Source: Paenibacillus turicensis (GTDB lineage Bacteria > Bacillota > Bacilli > Paenibacillales > Paenibacillaceae). Taken from it: 64,000 nucleotides of DNA. The stretch covers positions 21,102-85,101 of the forward strand of contig NZ_JAGGKG010000022.1 of the NCBI RefSeq assembly GCF_017873435.1. The letters run 5' to 3'. Position 1 is the stretch's first letter, and the number at the start of each line of letters is the position of its first letter. Of the stretch, positions 18,750-28,182 are shown in pieces. Made by a program: the position numbers and the translations under genes. Below the pieces are notes generated by a model, which was not told the origin of the DNA, did no database searches, and saw only the letters and a list, made by a program, of their open reading frames with translations.

Positions 18750-19823
18750 TTAGTATATTACGGTATAAGCTGGATCCGTAATTTTTAATCTATCCTTTAA
18801 CCCTGAGGTGGCGTATATTTTTTGCTCATTTGTAATAAACAGAGCTTCAACGCCATCCAAACCTTCAATATATTTAAGCCCCTCTTTTACGCCCATCACA
18901 AAAATCCCTTTCGTAAGCGCCTCTGCTTCAACGGCATCCTTGCCGATAATGGTTACACTTTCTAGTCCATTTTGAATCGGATAACCGGTTCGAGGATCGA
19001 AGATATGATGATATCTTACACCATCCTGTATAAAGAAACGCTCGTAAACACCAGACGTATTAATGACCTCATTATTTAAGGTTATTGTTCCAAGGGAGTT
19101 ACCTCTGCTTTGATCTGGATTTTGAATGCCTAATAACCAATCCGAGCCATTCAGCTTTTTACCTACCGTAATAATACTACTACTTCCCATGTTGATTAAG
19201 GCACTTACATGACCATTTTTTAGCAAATACGCTCTAATTTGTTCCGCGGCGTATCCTTTCCCGATTCCACCAAGGTCCAGCACCATACCTTTACGCAAGA
19301 GCTTGACACTATGCTCCTGTTTATTTAATTCAATATCCTTATAGTTGGTTAGTGCCATTGCAGTGTTAATTTCGTTTTGCTTAGGAACATGTGCACCTTC
19401 GTTCCCAATTTTCCATAAGTCAACGAGAGGGCCAATTGCGATATCAAAAAAACCATTGGTTTGATCTCCATATTTAATAGAACGGGCAATTAACTCAAAC
19501 AAATCAGGGGAGACCTTAACTGCAGACACACCAGCGGCAGCATTAATTTGCTGTATTTCACTACCAACCTTATCTTTGTTCATTTTATCGTCTAAATCGT
19601 GAAGTAAATTCCCGATATCTGTTAATGTTTGTTCATTTGCCTTCTCACCAAAAACCTTGACTCTTACCACGGTATCATAAATGAAATAGTCTTCTGTTAC
19701 AAAATCAGAGGTAGAAGCTGGAGTAGGGTTATCCTTTTTCTTATTTTGAAGCAAATAAACGCTAGTCGCAGTAATTAGCAACAAAAGTATACTGGCTGTA
19801 ATAATGACACTTTTTTTTCTCAT
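18750..19823 (-). CDS. apbE: FAD:protein FMN transferase (ApbE family), membrane-anchored
   Basis: A 357-residue ApbE protein. An N-terminal TM anchor (about 5-25) has no lipobox Cys. The catalytic domain shows 'DLGGIGKGYAAEQIR', 'NMGSSSI' and 'HHIFDPRTGYP', typical family motifs for FAD/Mg2+ binding. Family members attach FMN through a phosphoester to Thr/Ser of extracytoplasmic redox subunits such as RnfG/NqrC. No obvious flavin acceptor gene lies nearby. The ATG at 19823 is preferred to 19835, though its ribosome site is weak. Confidence 0.9.
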   Translation of the reverse strand: MRKKSVIITASILLLLITATSVYLLQNKKKDNPTPASTSDFVTEDYFIYDTVVRVKVFGEKANEQTLTDIGNLLHDLDDKMNKDKVGSEIQQINAAAGVSAVKVSPDLFELIARSIKYGDQTNGFFDIAIGPLVDLWKIGNEGAHVPKQNEINTAMALTNYKDIELNKQEHSVKLLRKGMVLDLGGIGKGYAAEQIRAYLLKNGHVSALINMGSSSIITVGKKLNGSDWLLGIQNPDQSRGNSLGTITLNNEVINTSGVYERFFIQDGVRYHHIFDPRTGYPIQNGLESVTIIGKDAVEAEALTKGIFVMGVKEGLKYIEGLDGVEALFITNEQKIYATSGLKDRLKITDPAYTVIY

Positions 19824-19954
19824 GAAGGGCACCATCCGTTAGTTGAAATAAATTAATGTATCCAAAGCAAAAAGCATACGTGAATCCGTAAAATCTATTA
19901 TAACAAATAACTTCTTAGTAGCATGTGAAAATAAATAAAAAATATTTGCAAAAT

Positions 19955-19991
19955 CTTAATACATTCTTAATGCGAGCTGCGATATTATAAT
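19955..19991 (+). promoter_or_regulatory. Predicted KdpE operator and promoter of kdpDE
   Basis: CTTAAT (19955-19960) and CTTAATG (19966-19972) are direct repeats in 11-bp register, followed by a TATAAT -10 box at 19986-19991. The -35 region is overlapped by the second repeat, typical of activation by OmpR-type regulators. It lies 95 bp upstream of kdpD. Confidence 0.6.
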
Positions 19992-20085
19992 ACGATCCTG
20001 ATATTATACATGATATACTGACCGATGAAGCATTCTGACTGTTATTAAAAGTATTTCTTAATTTTAGAAAGCGGGTGGAGAAGGA

Positions 20086-22782
20086 ATGTCACATCAGCCC
20101 GAAGATGTCTTACAGAATGTAAAGGCAACGAGAAATCAAGCCAACAATAAAAGAGGCGCTTTGAAAATATTCATTGGTTTTTCACCAGGGGTTGGCAAAA
20201 CCTTTACGATGTTATGTAATGCTCACAAGGAATTAGTTCAGGGTAGGGATGTCATTATTGGTTGCGTTCAAAATAATCAGAAATATAGCCTTGAGTCACT
20301 TTTACAACAGTTTGAGCATTTACCTTTCATCGAGCATCATGGAATGTCTTATCCTAATTATAATTTTGATCTAGATCGTGCATTAGCTAGAAAACCTCAG
20401 TTAATCGTCTTGGATAACTTAGGATATCGTAATAAAGCAGGTAGTCGACATAAAAAAAGATATCAAGATATTGAGGAGCTACTTCAGGCGGGAATCGATG
20501 TGTACACTACACTAAATATACAGCAATTAGAGAGTTTAACAGATATCGTGTCTCCCTATATTGCATTTTCTGAGCCTGAACGAATTCCGGATCATGTATT
20601 AGATGGTGCAGATTTTATAGAGTTTATTGATTGTGATATAGAGCAATTAATGACTAGATACGAGCAAGGTTTAATTTTTAAAAGTGAAAAAGAGATGGCT
20701 TCTTATAAGTTGTTGTTTCAAAAAGAGAGATTACTTGCGTTACGTGAGATTGCACTACGTACTGTAGCTCAACAATTAAAGCGAATTGCCTCACAGCAAT
20801 CGATGAAGACGAAACAAAACGATGAGTCTATTAAAGATCATCTGTTAGTATGTGTTTCAGCCGCAGAATCTAACAAAAAGGTGATTCGTACAGCAGCCCG
20901 AATGGCGGAGGTGTTTCATGCTCGTTTTACAGCTTTATATGTAGAAACTACCCAAAGTAAAGAGGATGAAAAATTTAATTCGGCAGGGTTAAGAGATAAT
21001 TTTCGATTAGCAGAGCAATTAGGGGCGCAGATTGCGACTGTTTATGGGGATGATATTCCCTTGCAAATCACGGAATATGTGAAAACAAGTAGGGTATCTA
21101 AAATTGTATTGGGACGTTCCCCAGAGCGTAAGCGAAGCTTCTCAAAAACGACAATCGTAGATAAGCTAATTGGTCTTGAACCTAACATCGAAACCTATAT
21201 TATTCCGTATTCACGTTACAAGGAGAAAAGAAAGTTTTCTATCCGTAAATTTGAATCCTCCTTTTCATGGATGGATGCCTTTAAAACAACACTCATTCTT
21301 TTGATGTGTACATTAGCAGGCTTATGGTTCCAAGCGTTAGGGTTCCGGGAAGCGAATATTATTACTGTATTTATTTTAGGGGCATTAATAAACGCAATGG
21401 TTACGCAGGGAAGGCTCTACAGTGGGATCACCTCAATCATTAGTGTATTAATTTTCAATTTTTTATTTACAGCACCACGTTATTCGTTTCAAGCGTATGA
21501 TTCAAGCTATATTGTTACATTTGTGGTCATGTTGATTGCTTCCTTTATGACAAGTACACTGACGATACGTGTACGCAAGCAAGCGCGACAATCTGCTCAG
21601 AAGGCATATCGCACAGAGGTTTTGCTGGAGACAAGTCGTAAACTACAGCAAGCGAATTCAGCCTCCGCAATTATGGAGGAAACAGCACGACAAATGGTGA
21701 AGTTGTTAGATAAAACAGTTGCTTTTTATCCTGTTCATAATGACAAAACGGAATCGCCTATTTTAATTGCTAAGCCAGATTTAACAGCAGAGCAGGTGCA
21801 AGGGCTTATTTCAGATAAGGAGTATATTGTAGCTGACTGGGTATTACGTAATAATAAATCAGCGGGGGCAACAACGGATACTTTTTCCAATGTTCGGTGG
21901 TTATATTTTGCTGTTCGTAGTGGTGAAAAAGTACATGCCGTTGCAGCGATTGATTTAGGGGAGCAAGAGCCAGTAGATACTTTCCAGAAGAGCTTAATGA
22001 TTGCGATGCTTGGTGAATGTGCGCTTGCATTAGATAAAGAGTACCTTAGTGAGCATCAAAAAAGTATATCGCTACAAATAGAACAGGAGCAGCTTCGAGC
22101 CAATTTGCTTCGTGGCATTTCTCATGATTTGCGTACCCCATTAACTAGCATTTCAGGAAATGCGGGCATTCTAATTAGTAATGGCTCAGTGTTAAGTCAG
22201 GAACAGGTAAAGGGGCTATATGCTGATATTTATGATGATTCAGTCTGGTTAAATCATTTAGTTGAAAATGTGCTGGCGATTAGCCGCATTGAGAATGGAG
22301 TTTTAAATTTTAATTTCCAAATTGAAGTGATTGAAGATGTCATTTTAGAAGCCTTGCAGCATGTCAAACGTGAAAAAGCAAATCATATCATTAATATGAA
22401 TTTGCCAGATGAAATACTTATGGCAGCTATGGACTCTCGCTTAATTGTGCAAGTATTAATTAATTTGATTGACAATGCGATCAAATATACAGAAGTGGGC
22501 ACAGCAATTACGATTTCAGCTAGACAGGAAAATCAGAATGTGCTGATTGAGGTAGCAGACCTTGGAGCTGGTATCCCTGATAAGGACAAACCTAAAATTT
22601 TTGAGACATTTTATACGCTTAAATCTAATGTAGATGGAAGGCGTAGCTTAGGATTAGGCCTTTCACTATGCAAATCTATTATTGAGGCTCATGAAGGAAA
22701 GATTGGACTACGCGATCATTATCCTTGTGGGACAGTTTTTTGGTTTACATTACCAGCTGCTGAGGTGAATTTTGATGAATAA
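20086..22782 (+). CDS. kdpD: Sensor histidine kinase KdpD
   Basis: An 898-residue full-length KdpD. Order: KdpD N-terminal nucleotide-binding domain (~25-230; Walker A 'GFSPGVGKT' at 31-39), Usp domain (~250-375), four TM helices (~395-500), GAF-like (~525-655), HisKA with His680 in 'GISHDLRTPL' and HATPase_c ('SLGLGLSLCK'). It senses potassium limitation and phosphorylates KdpE. Odd: the usual DELAHTN segment is 'LDNLGYRN' at ~109-116, so the DExxH part is lost. In the Usp domain 'FTALY' matches part of the c-di-AMP-binding motif described for staphylococcal KdpD. Its stop overlaps kdpE. Confidence 0.94.
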   Translation: MSHQPEDVLQNVKATRNQANNKRGALKIFIGFSPGVGKTFTMLCNAHKELVQGRDVIIGCVQNNQKYSLESLLQQFEHLPFIEHHGMSYPNYNFDLDRALARKPQLIVLDNLGYRNKAGSRHKKRYQDIEELLQAGIDVYTTLNIQQLESLTDIVSPYIAFSEPERIPDHVLDGADFIEFIDCDIEQLMTRYEQGLIFKSEKEMASYKLLFQKERLLALREIALRTVAQQLKRIASQQSMKTKQNDESIKDHLLVCVSAAESNKKVIRTAARMAEVFHARFTALYVETTQSKEDEKFNSAGLRDNFRLAEQLGAQIATVYGDDIPLQITEYVKTSRVSKIVLGRSPERKRSFSKTTIVDKLIGLEPNIETYIIPYSRYKEKRKFSIRKFESSFSWMDAFKTTLILLMCTLAGLWFQALGFREANIITVFILGALINAMVTQGRLYSGITSIISVLIFNFLFTAPRYSFQAYDSSYIVTFVVMLIASFMTSTLTIRVRKQARQSAQKAYRTEVLLETSRKLQQANSASAIMEETARQMVKLLDKTVAFYPVHNDKTESPILIAKPDLTAEQVQGLISDKEYIVADWVLRNNKSAGATTDTFSNVRWLYFAVRSGEKVHAVAAIDLGEQEPVDTFQKSLMIAMLGECALALDKEYLSEHQKSISLQIEQEQLRANLLRGISHDLRTPLTSISGNAGILISNGSVLSQEQVKGLYADIYDDSVWLNHLVENVLAISRIENGVLNFNFQIEVIEDVILEALQHVKREKANHIINMNLPDEILMAAMDSRLIVQVLINLIDNAIKYTEVGTAITISARQENQNVLIEVADLGAGIPDKDKPKIFETFYTLKSNVDGRRSLGLGLSLCKSIIEAHEGKIGLRDHYPCGTVFWFTLPAAEVNFDE

Positions 22783-23473
22783 ACCATTTATTCTCGTTGT
22801 TGAGGATGACAAGCCAATAAGAAAGCTCATTACTACAACGTTAGAGACACAAGGATATCGCTATCAAGCGGCAACAACGGGGGAGCTTGCCATTATGGAG
22901 GTATCTACAAGACAACCTGACTTGATGATCCTTGATTTAGGTCTACCAGATATGGATGGGGTAAACATTATCCGTAGAGTGAGAGAGTGGTCAAACATGC
23001 CGATTATTGTGGTCAGTGCGCGTAGTGAGGATCGCGATAAAATCGAGGCGTTAGATGCAGGCGCAGATGATTATTTAACGAAACCATTTAGTGTAGAGGA
23101 ACTGTTAGCTAGGTTGAGGGTGAGCCTGAGAAGACTTCAATATGTCCAGGAAAAGCAATATGATCACTCTATTTTTATAAACGGTGTCCTTAAAATAGAC
23201 TATGCCGCAGGTTGCGTCTGGCTACAGGATGAGGAAATCCATCTAACCCCAAGCGAATATAAGCTATTATGCTTACTTTCTAAATATGTAGGTAAAGTGC
23301 TCACGCATAATTATATTTTGCATGAAATATGGGGGAATCATCCCTATGATATTCCTGCTTTACGTGTTTTTATGGCAACTTTGCGTAAAAAGATTGAACC
23401 TTCAGGTCAGCAAAAGCTCATTCAAACCCATATTGGGATTGGTTATCGAATGTTGCAGATTAACGAGGATTAG
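22775..23473 (+). CDS. kdpE: KdpE response regulator
   Basis: A 232-residue OmpR-family regulator ('VVEDDKPIRKLI', acceptor Asp in 'LMILDLGLPDMDG', Lys in 'YLTKPFSV', winged helix ending 'QTHIGIGYRM'). It overlaps kdpD by 8 bp, so the two are translationally coupled, and a GAGGTGA site sits inside the kdpD end. Predicted to activate kdp genes from low-K+ signals. TTAAT-type repeats upstream of three kdp-region transcription units are candidate binding sites. Confidence 0.93.
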   Translation: MNKPFILVVEDDKPIRKLITTTLETQGYRYQAATTGELAIMEVSTRQPDLMILDLGLPDMDGVNIIRRVREWSNMPIIVVSARSEDRDKIEALDAGADDYLTKPFSVEELLARLRVSLRRLQYVQEKQYDHSIFINGVLKIDYAAGCVWLQDEEIHLTPSEYKLLCLLSKYVGKVLTHNYILHEIWGNHPYDIPALRVFMATLRKKIEPSGQQKLIQTHIGIGYRMLQINED

Positions 23474-23515
23474 AACTAAAATTTTGGCGGCAGTAAGTAG
23501 CTTAGAATAACAGAA

Positions 23516-23541
23516 AGAGTCCTGATTTAAGGGCTCTTTTT
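23516..23541 (+). terminator. Terminator of kdpDE
   Basis: GAGTCC pairs with GGGCTC (one G-U) around a short loop, followed by six Ts. It separates kdpDE from the downstream unit, which therefore needs its own promoter. Confidence 0.75.
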
Positions 23542-23569
23542 TCTTTTTTGAACTATTCGAAATCTTTTC

Positions 23570-23633
23570 TAAATCTTTCCTTAATCCCTTATTCTAAACC
23601 TTAATCCTACGTTAATGGCTAGGGTGCTACGAT
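23570..23633 (+). promoter_or_regulatory. Predicted KdpE operator array
   Basis: Half-sites TAAAT (23570), TTAAT (23581), TTAAT (23601) and TTAATG (23612) are spaced 11, 20 and 11 bp. A possible -10 box TACGAT starts 10 bp after the last. The block CCTTAATCCTACGTTAATGG is closely matched upstream of the kdpZ-like gene. Confidence 0.6.
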
Positions 23634-23675
23634 TGATGTGTATCCAATTTCTAGGAATAAAGGGGAGGAAGATCA

Positions 23676-24074
23676 ATGAGAATGTATGAGCTTATTAAAA
23701 ATATTGAGCAGCTAAGCGTTGTTTTGATTATCTTTTTTGCTGGTAAGAAGTTTTTCGCATATATGGATTTTGTCCATCAATTTAGCAAAAGTAATGGGGT
23801 GTTGGAGCAATACGAGGATTGCAATGTATACAAGGCGGCGGTTGCATTTGCAAATGGAGCATCTAATCAAGGTGTAAAAGAAATGATGTTACAAAATTAT
23901 CAATTTAATGAAGATAAAATCAACCAAATTTTAATTTTGGCACAAAAAAACATAACCAAGATGGATGAACAGGATGAGCTGGATGATGCAGGTCTAGCTA
24001 ACGCTTTTATAGACGCTGTCAATGAATCTTTAGGAGAAAATGTGTATTACTTAGACTCCCCACAGAAATCTTAA
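23676..24074 (+). CDS. Unknown 132-residue protein in the kdp cluster
   Basis: Not recognised. A 132-residue protein with a hydrophobic or amphipathic N-terminal segment (about residues 13-30, 'LSVVLIIFFAGKKFFAYM'), then helical regions and an acidic C-terminus ('MDEQDELDDAGLANAFID'). It has a good ribosome site (GGGGAGGAAG), its own TTAAT-repeat promoter and is followed by another such promoter. Position between kdpE and the transporter genes, together with the shared operator type, suggests a potassium-starvation role, perhaps a membrane-associated accessory. That function is inference. Confidence 0.72.
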   Translation: MRMYELIKNIEQLSVVLIIFFAGKKFFAYMDFVHQFSKSNGVLEQYEDCNVYKAAVAFANGASNQGVKEMMLQNYQFNEDKINQILILAQKNITKMDEQDELDDAGLANAFIDAVNESLGENVYYLDSPQKS

Positions 24075-24134
24075 TGCAATCTTAATCTCGTTCCGAAGGC
24101 TCTAATCCTGACTTAATGCTGGTCATGGTACTCT
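24071..24134 (+). promoter_or_regulatory. Predicted KdpE operator of the kdpFABC operon
   Basis: Two tandem pairs occur: TTAATG (24071) with TTAAT (24082), and CTAAT (24102) with TTAATG (24113), each 11 bp apart. A weak -10 (TACTCT, 24129) begins 10 bp after the second pair, matching the geometry at 23612-23633. The first pair overlaps the stop codon of the 132-residue gene. Confidence 0.6.
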
Positions 24135-24191
24135 GAGTATCTAGCAGGGATTTCATAATAAAAAGTAATTTCTTTTAAAGGAGGAAATGGC

Positions 24192-24302
24192 ATGCTGGAT
24201 CTCATCATGATTGGAACATTAGCTTGTGCCATACTGTTATGTTATTTGTTTTTAACCTGGTGTGGGAGGTTGACAGGGGAAGCGGAGGAGGACCAGTCAT
24301 GA
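24192..24302 (+). CDS. Small KdpZ-like membrane protein (36 aa)
   Basis: A 36-codon gene with a perfect AAAGGAGGA ribosome site. The product has one TM helix ('IGTLACAILLCYLFLTWC') and a short charged C-terminus ending in acidic residues and Ser. Its TGA overlaps the kdpF ATG (ATGA), so it is co-translated with kdpF. A small hydrophobic peptide named KdpZ occupies this position in the Alicyclobacillus kdp operon, as I recall; homology at this length cannot be proved by eye. It probably associates with the KdpFABC complex. Confidence 0.75.
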   Translation: MLDLIMIGTLACAILLCYLFLTWCGRLTGEAEEDQS

Positions 24303-24376
24303 TCATTGTCTATGTTTTGACGGTGTTGTTATTTCTGTATCTCATTTATGCACTAGTTTACCCAGAGAAATTTTAG
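24299..24376 (+). CDS. kdpF: KdpF, small subunit of the K+-transporting ATPase
   Basis: A 25-residue single-TM peptide ending in 'YALVYPEKF', the family hallmark. It stabilises the KdpFABC complex. Its ATG overlaps the stop of the small upstream gene and a GAGGAGGA site lies just upstream inside that gene. kdpA follows after 34 bp. Confidence 0.92.
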   Translation: MIIVYVLTVLLFLYLIYALVYPEKF

Positions 24377-24410
24377 AGGTGTGGTTTTATTAGTTAGAGG
24401 AGGTCATGAA

Positions 24411-26093
24411 ATGGCCATTTTGCAAATGGTGATAGTCATTATAATTTTGATTTTATTAGTAAAGCCATTAGGAAGTTATATCTATCATGTTTTTTCTAAT
24501 CAGTACAATAAAACAGATAAAGTATTTGGCCCATTAGAGAAATTAATTTATAAAATTGCAGGCTTAAAAAATCAAGAGGGGATGAGCTGGAAACGATATA
24601 CGCTAAGCTTGTTAGTCACTAATATCGTATTTATGGCATTTAGTTATTTGATTTTGCGAGTTCAGAATATATTGCCTGGAAACCCCAATGGCATTGCGAA
24701 CATGGAGCCTACACTAAGTTTCAACACAGTGATCAGCTTTATGACCAATACAAACTTACAACATTATAGCGGGGAAACAGGGTTAACCTACTTCTCACAA
24801 ATGGCGGTCATTATGATGATGATGTTTACATCAGCTGCCACTGGTATCGTCGTTGCTATTGCTTTTATTCGTGGCTTAACGCGTAAAGGGACATCATTAG
24901 GTAACTTTTTTGTTGATTTTATTAAAGTACAAACGAGACTACTTCTTCCTATGGCAATCATAGTAACATTGCTGCTAGTTGCTTTAAAGGTTCCACAGAC
25001 ATTGAGTCCTACAATAGAAGCAACCACGTTGGAGGGAGCAACACAGCATATTGCGATTGGCCCTGTCGCATCGCTGGAGTCGATCAAGCATTTGGGTACA
25101 AATGGGGGTGGTTTTTTTGGTGCGAATTCTACACATCCATTTGAGAACCCAAGTCCACTTACAAACGTTATTCACATTTTGGCGATGTGGTGCATACCCG
25201 CTTCATTAACTTATACATTTGGTAGATTTGCAAAAAATCAAAAGCAAGGTTGGGTTATTTTTAGTGCGATGCTTATCTTATTTTTAGCATTATTATCACT
25301 ATCCTATACGTCTGAGCTAACTGGTAATCCAGCAATCAATGCGTTAGGTGTAGATGCTACTATTGGCAATATGGAAGGGAAAGAAGTTCGCTTCGGTATT
25401 GCCCAATCTGCATTATTTACAACCGTTACAACAGCGGCAACAACAGGTTCAGTCAATAATATGCATGACACCTTAACACCTCTTGGAGGACTTGTGCCAC
25501 TTATCCTTATGATGCTAAACAATGTATTTGGTGGAGATGGTGTAGGATTAATCAACATGTTAATGTATGCTATTTTGGCCGTGTTCCTATGTGGGCTTAT
25601 GGTTGGACGTACACCTGAATTTATGGGGCGGAAAATTGAGCCAAAAGAGATGAAGCTGATTGCCATTGCGATTTTAGTTCATCCATTTATAATTTTAGCG
25701 CCAACTGCGATTGCTTTTATAACAGAGCTTGGCAAAGGGGCGATTAGTAATCCTGGCTTTCATGGCATCACGCAAGTGTTATATGAATTTACCTCTTCAG
25801 CAGCAAATAACGGCTCTGGGTTTGAAGGATTACGGGACAACACGACATTTTGGAATATGACTACAGGTTTGGTCATGTTGCTTGGTAGATATATTTCAAT
25901 TATTGCATTGCTTGGGGTAGCAGGCTCCTTAACTACGAAACAGTGGGTTCCAGAAACGATTGGAACATTCCATACCGATACGCGATTGTTTACGGGGATA
26001 TTAATTGGAATTGTGCTTGTTATAGGTGCATTAACGTTTTTACCCGCGCTTGTGCTTGGCCCAATTGCAGAGCATTTGGTACTCCTGAACTAG
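24411..26093 (+). CDS. kdpA: KdpA, potassium-binding subunit
   Basis: A 560-residue membrane protein with about ten TM helices, close to the usual ~557. The strongly conserved 'LGTNGGGFFGANSTHPFENP' block near 235-255 forms part of a selectivity-filter loop. KdpA binds external K+ and passes it into the complex. The ATG at 24411 is chosen for the AGAGGAGGT site just upstream; an earlier start 30 bp upstream would include it. Neighbours kdpF and kdpB are within 35 bp. Confidence 0.96.
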   Translation: MAILQMVIVIIILILLVKPLGSYIYHVFSNQYNKTDKVFGPLEKLIYKIAGLKNQEGMSWKRYTLSLLVTNIVFMAFSYLILRVQNILPGNPNGIANMEPTLSFNTVISFMTNTNLQHYSGETGLTYFSQMAVIMMMMFTSAATGIVVAIAFIRGLTRKGTSLGNFFVDFIKVQTRLLLPMAIIVTLLLVALKVPQTLSPTIEATTLEGATQHIAIGPVASLESIKHLGTNGGGFFGANSTHPFENPSPLTNVIHILAMWCIPASLTYTFGRFAKNQKQGWVIFSAMLILFLALLSLSYTSELTGNPAINALGVDATIGNMEGKEVRFGIAQSALFTTVTTAATTGSVNNMHDTLTPLGGLVPLILMMLNNVFGGDGVGLINMLMYAILAVFLCGLMVGRTPEFMGRKIEPKEMKLIAIAILVHPFIILAPTAIAFITELGKGAISNPGFHGITQVLYEFTSSAANNGSGFEGLRDNTTFWNMTTGLVMLLGRYISIIALLGVAGSLTTKQWVPETIGTFHTDTRLFTGILIGIVLVIGALTFLPALVLGPIAEHLVLLN

Positions 26094-26106
26094 ATGAGGT
26101 GAAGAG

Positions 26107-28149
26107 ATGAACATGAACATGAATGCGAAACGAAAAAGTATGCTTTCTGTTGGAATTGTAAAAAGAGCTCTAATAGACAGCTTTATAAAGTGTAATCCAC
26201 TCATAATGGTGAAAAATCCAGTGATGTTTGTGGTGGAGGTTGGGACATTTGTTGTATTGTTAATGATCTTGTTCCCTAGCTATTTTGGCACACAGGATAA
26301 AATCGGATTTAACATTGCTGTGTTTTTTATTTTGCTGTTTACGGTGTTGTTTGCTAACTTTGCAGAAGCATTAGCAGAAGGTCGAGGAAAAGCACAGGCA
26401 GATAGTTTAAAAAAGACCAAACAAGAAATTATGGCAAATAAACTCGTAGGAGGCGCTTTGATAACTATACCCTCTACGGAGCTGCTTAAAGGCGATATCG
26501 TTATTGTAGCTCAAGGCGAGATGATACCAAGTGACGGAGAAGTCATCGAGGGATTAGCATCTGTAGATGAATCCGCAATAACGGGCGAATCTGCCCCTGT
26601 CATTAAAGAGGCAGGTGGAGATTTTAGCTCGGTAACCGGCGGAACTAGAGTGGTTAGTGACCAAATTACCGTGCGCATAACTAGTGACCCTGGGCACACC
26701 TTTATCGATGTTATGATCGCGTTAGTTGAGGGTGCGAAGCGTCAAAAAACACCAAATGAAATCGCACTAAATACGCTTCTTGTGAGTCTGACTTTAATAT
26801 TTTTAATTGTTGTCGTGACCCTGGCGCCTATGGCAGATTATCTCGGAATAAAACTGGATATTCTTGTCTTGATCTCGCTACTCGTTTGTCTGATTCCAAC
26901 CACAATAGGAGGTTTATTGTCTGCAATTGGGATTGCGGGAATGGATCGGGTTACCCGTTTTAACGTGCTTGCGATGTCAGGCAAAGCGGTGGAGGCAGCA
27001 GGTGACATCGATACAATGATTTTAGATAAAACAGGAACGATTACGTTTGGAAATCGGATGGCGAGTGAATTTATCCCTGTCGGCGATAGTACTGTAGAGT
27101 CTGTGGCTCAGTGGGCAGCCATTAGCTCGTTAAAGGATGAGACACCAGAGGGACGTTCTGTATTAGAACTAGTGAAGAAAGAAGGATTCACTTTTACTAT
27201 TGAGGTTGCGGATAAAGCACAATTCGTTGAATTCAAAGCAGAAACTCGGATGAGTGGGATGGATTTACAGAATGGGCAAAAGATTCGTAAAGGTGCAGTG
27301 GATTCAGTGAAAAGTTGGGTGAGTGGCAACGGAGGAATGATTCCCGAAGATTTAGATGAGAAGGGAAACAAAATTGCATCTGCGGGTGGTACACCTTTAG
27401 CTGTGGCTGTCGATAACGTGATCGTTGGCTTGATTTATTTAAAGGATACTGTAAAACCTGGTATGCGAGAACGGTTTGATCAGCTACGAAAAATGGGGAT
27501 TAAAACGATTATGTGTACTGGTGATAATCCATTAACCGCGGCAACGATTGCCTCTGAGGCAGGCGTGGATGATTTTATAGCAGAGAGCAAGCCAGAGGAT
27601 AAGATCGCGGTCATTAAAAAGGAGCAGGCGGCTGGAAAGCTTGTTGCTATGACGGGGGACGGTACAAATGATGCCCCTGCACTAGCACAAGCAGATGTCG
27701 GGTTAGCGATGAATAGTGGTACTACGGCAGCAAAAGAAGCAGCTAATATGGTGGATTTGGACTCTGATCCCTCCAAAATTATAGAGGTAGTTGCCATAGG
27801 CAAGCAATTACTGATGACCCGTGGTGCTTTGACCACATTTAGTATTGCAAATGATATCGCGAAATATTTTGCTATTATTCCTGCCATGTTTATGGTAGCT
27901 ATTCCTCAATTGAAGATACTTAATGTGATGGCATTAGGGTCACCTATGTCTGCGATTTTATCAGCACTTATATTTAACGCTATCATCATTCCGCTGCTTA
28001 TTCCGTTAGCGATGAAGGGGGTTTCCTACAAGCCGATGAGCTCGGCTAAATTGTTAAGTCGTAATTTGCTAGTGTATGGTTTGGGCGGAATTATTACCCC
28101 GTTTATAGGTATTAAATTCATTGATTTGTTTGTTCATTTATGGGTGTAA
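26107..28149 (+). CDS. kdpB: KdpB, P-type ATPase catalytic subunit
   Basis: A 680-residue P-type ATPase. Phosphorylated Asp307 sits in 'LDKTGTITF', the same number as in E. coli KdpB. The TGES loop includes Ser162, the residue whose phosphorylation inhibits the E. coli pump. '[11 protein letters not shown]' is the hinge motif. It hydrolyses ATP to drive K+ uptake with KdpA. The start has three closely spaced in-frame ATGs (26107, 26113, 26119); the first fits the GAGGTGAAG site. Confidence 0.96.
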   Translation: MNMNMNAKRKSMLSVGIVKRALIDSFIKCNPLIMVKNPVMFVVEVGTFVVLLMILFPSYFGTQDKIGFNIAVFFILLFTVLFANFAEALAEGRGKAQADSLKKTKQEIMANKLVGGALITIPSTELLKGDIVIVAQGEMIPSDGEVIEGLASVDESAITGESAPVIKEAGGDFSSVTGGTRVVSDQITVRITSDPGHTFIDVMIALVEGAKRQKTPNEIALNTLLVSLTLIFLIVVVTLAPMADYLGIKLDILVLISLLVCLIPTTIGGLLSAIGIAGMDRVTRFNVLAMSGKAVEAAGDIDTMILDKTGTITFGNRMASEFIPVGDSTVESVAQWAAISSLKDETPEGRSVLELVKKEGFTFTIEVADKAQFVEFKAETRMSGMDLQNGQKIRKGAVDSVKSWVSGNGGMIPEDLDEKGNKIASAGGTPLAVAVDNVIVGLIYLKDTVKPGMRERFDQLRKMGIKTIMCTGDNPLTAATIASEAGVDDFIAESKPEDKIAVIKKEQAAGKLVAMTGDGTNDAPALAQADVGLAMNSGTTAAKEAANMVDLDSDPSKIIEVVAIGKQLLMTRGALTTFSIANDIAKYFAIIPAMFMVAIPQLKILNVMALGSPMSAILSALIFNAIIIPLLIPLAMKGVSYKPMSSAKLLSRNLLVYGLGGIITPFIGIKFIDLFVHLWV

Positions 28150-28182
28150 GGTTAGCGAACAATAGGAAGGAATGAAAAAACG

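Noticed and set aside
23480..24190. c-di-AMP (ydaO) riboswitch upstream of the kdp genes
   Set aside because: None of the conserved ydaO sequence blocks can be found; only short direct repeats are present.
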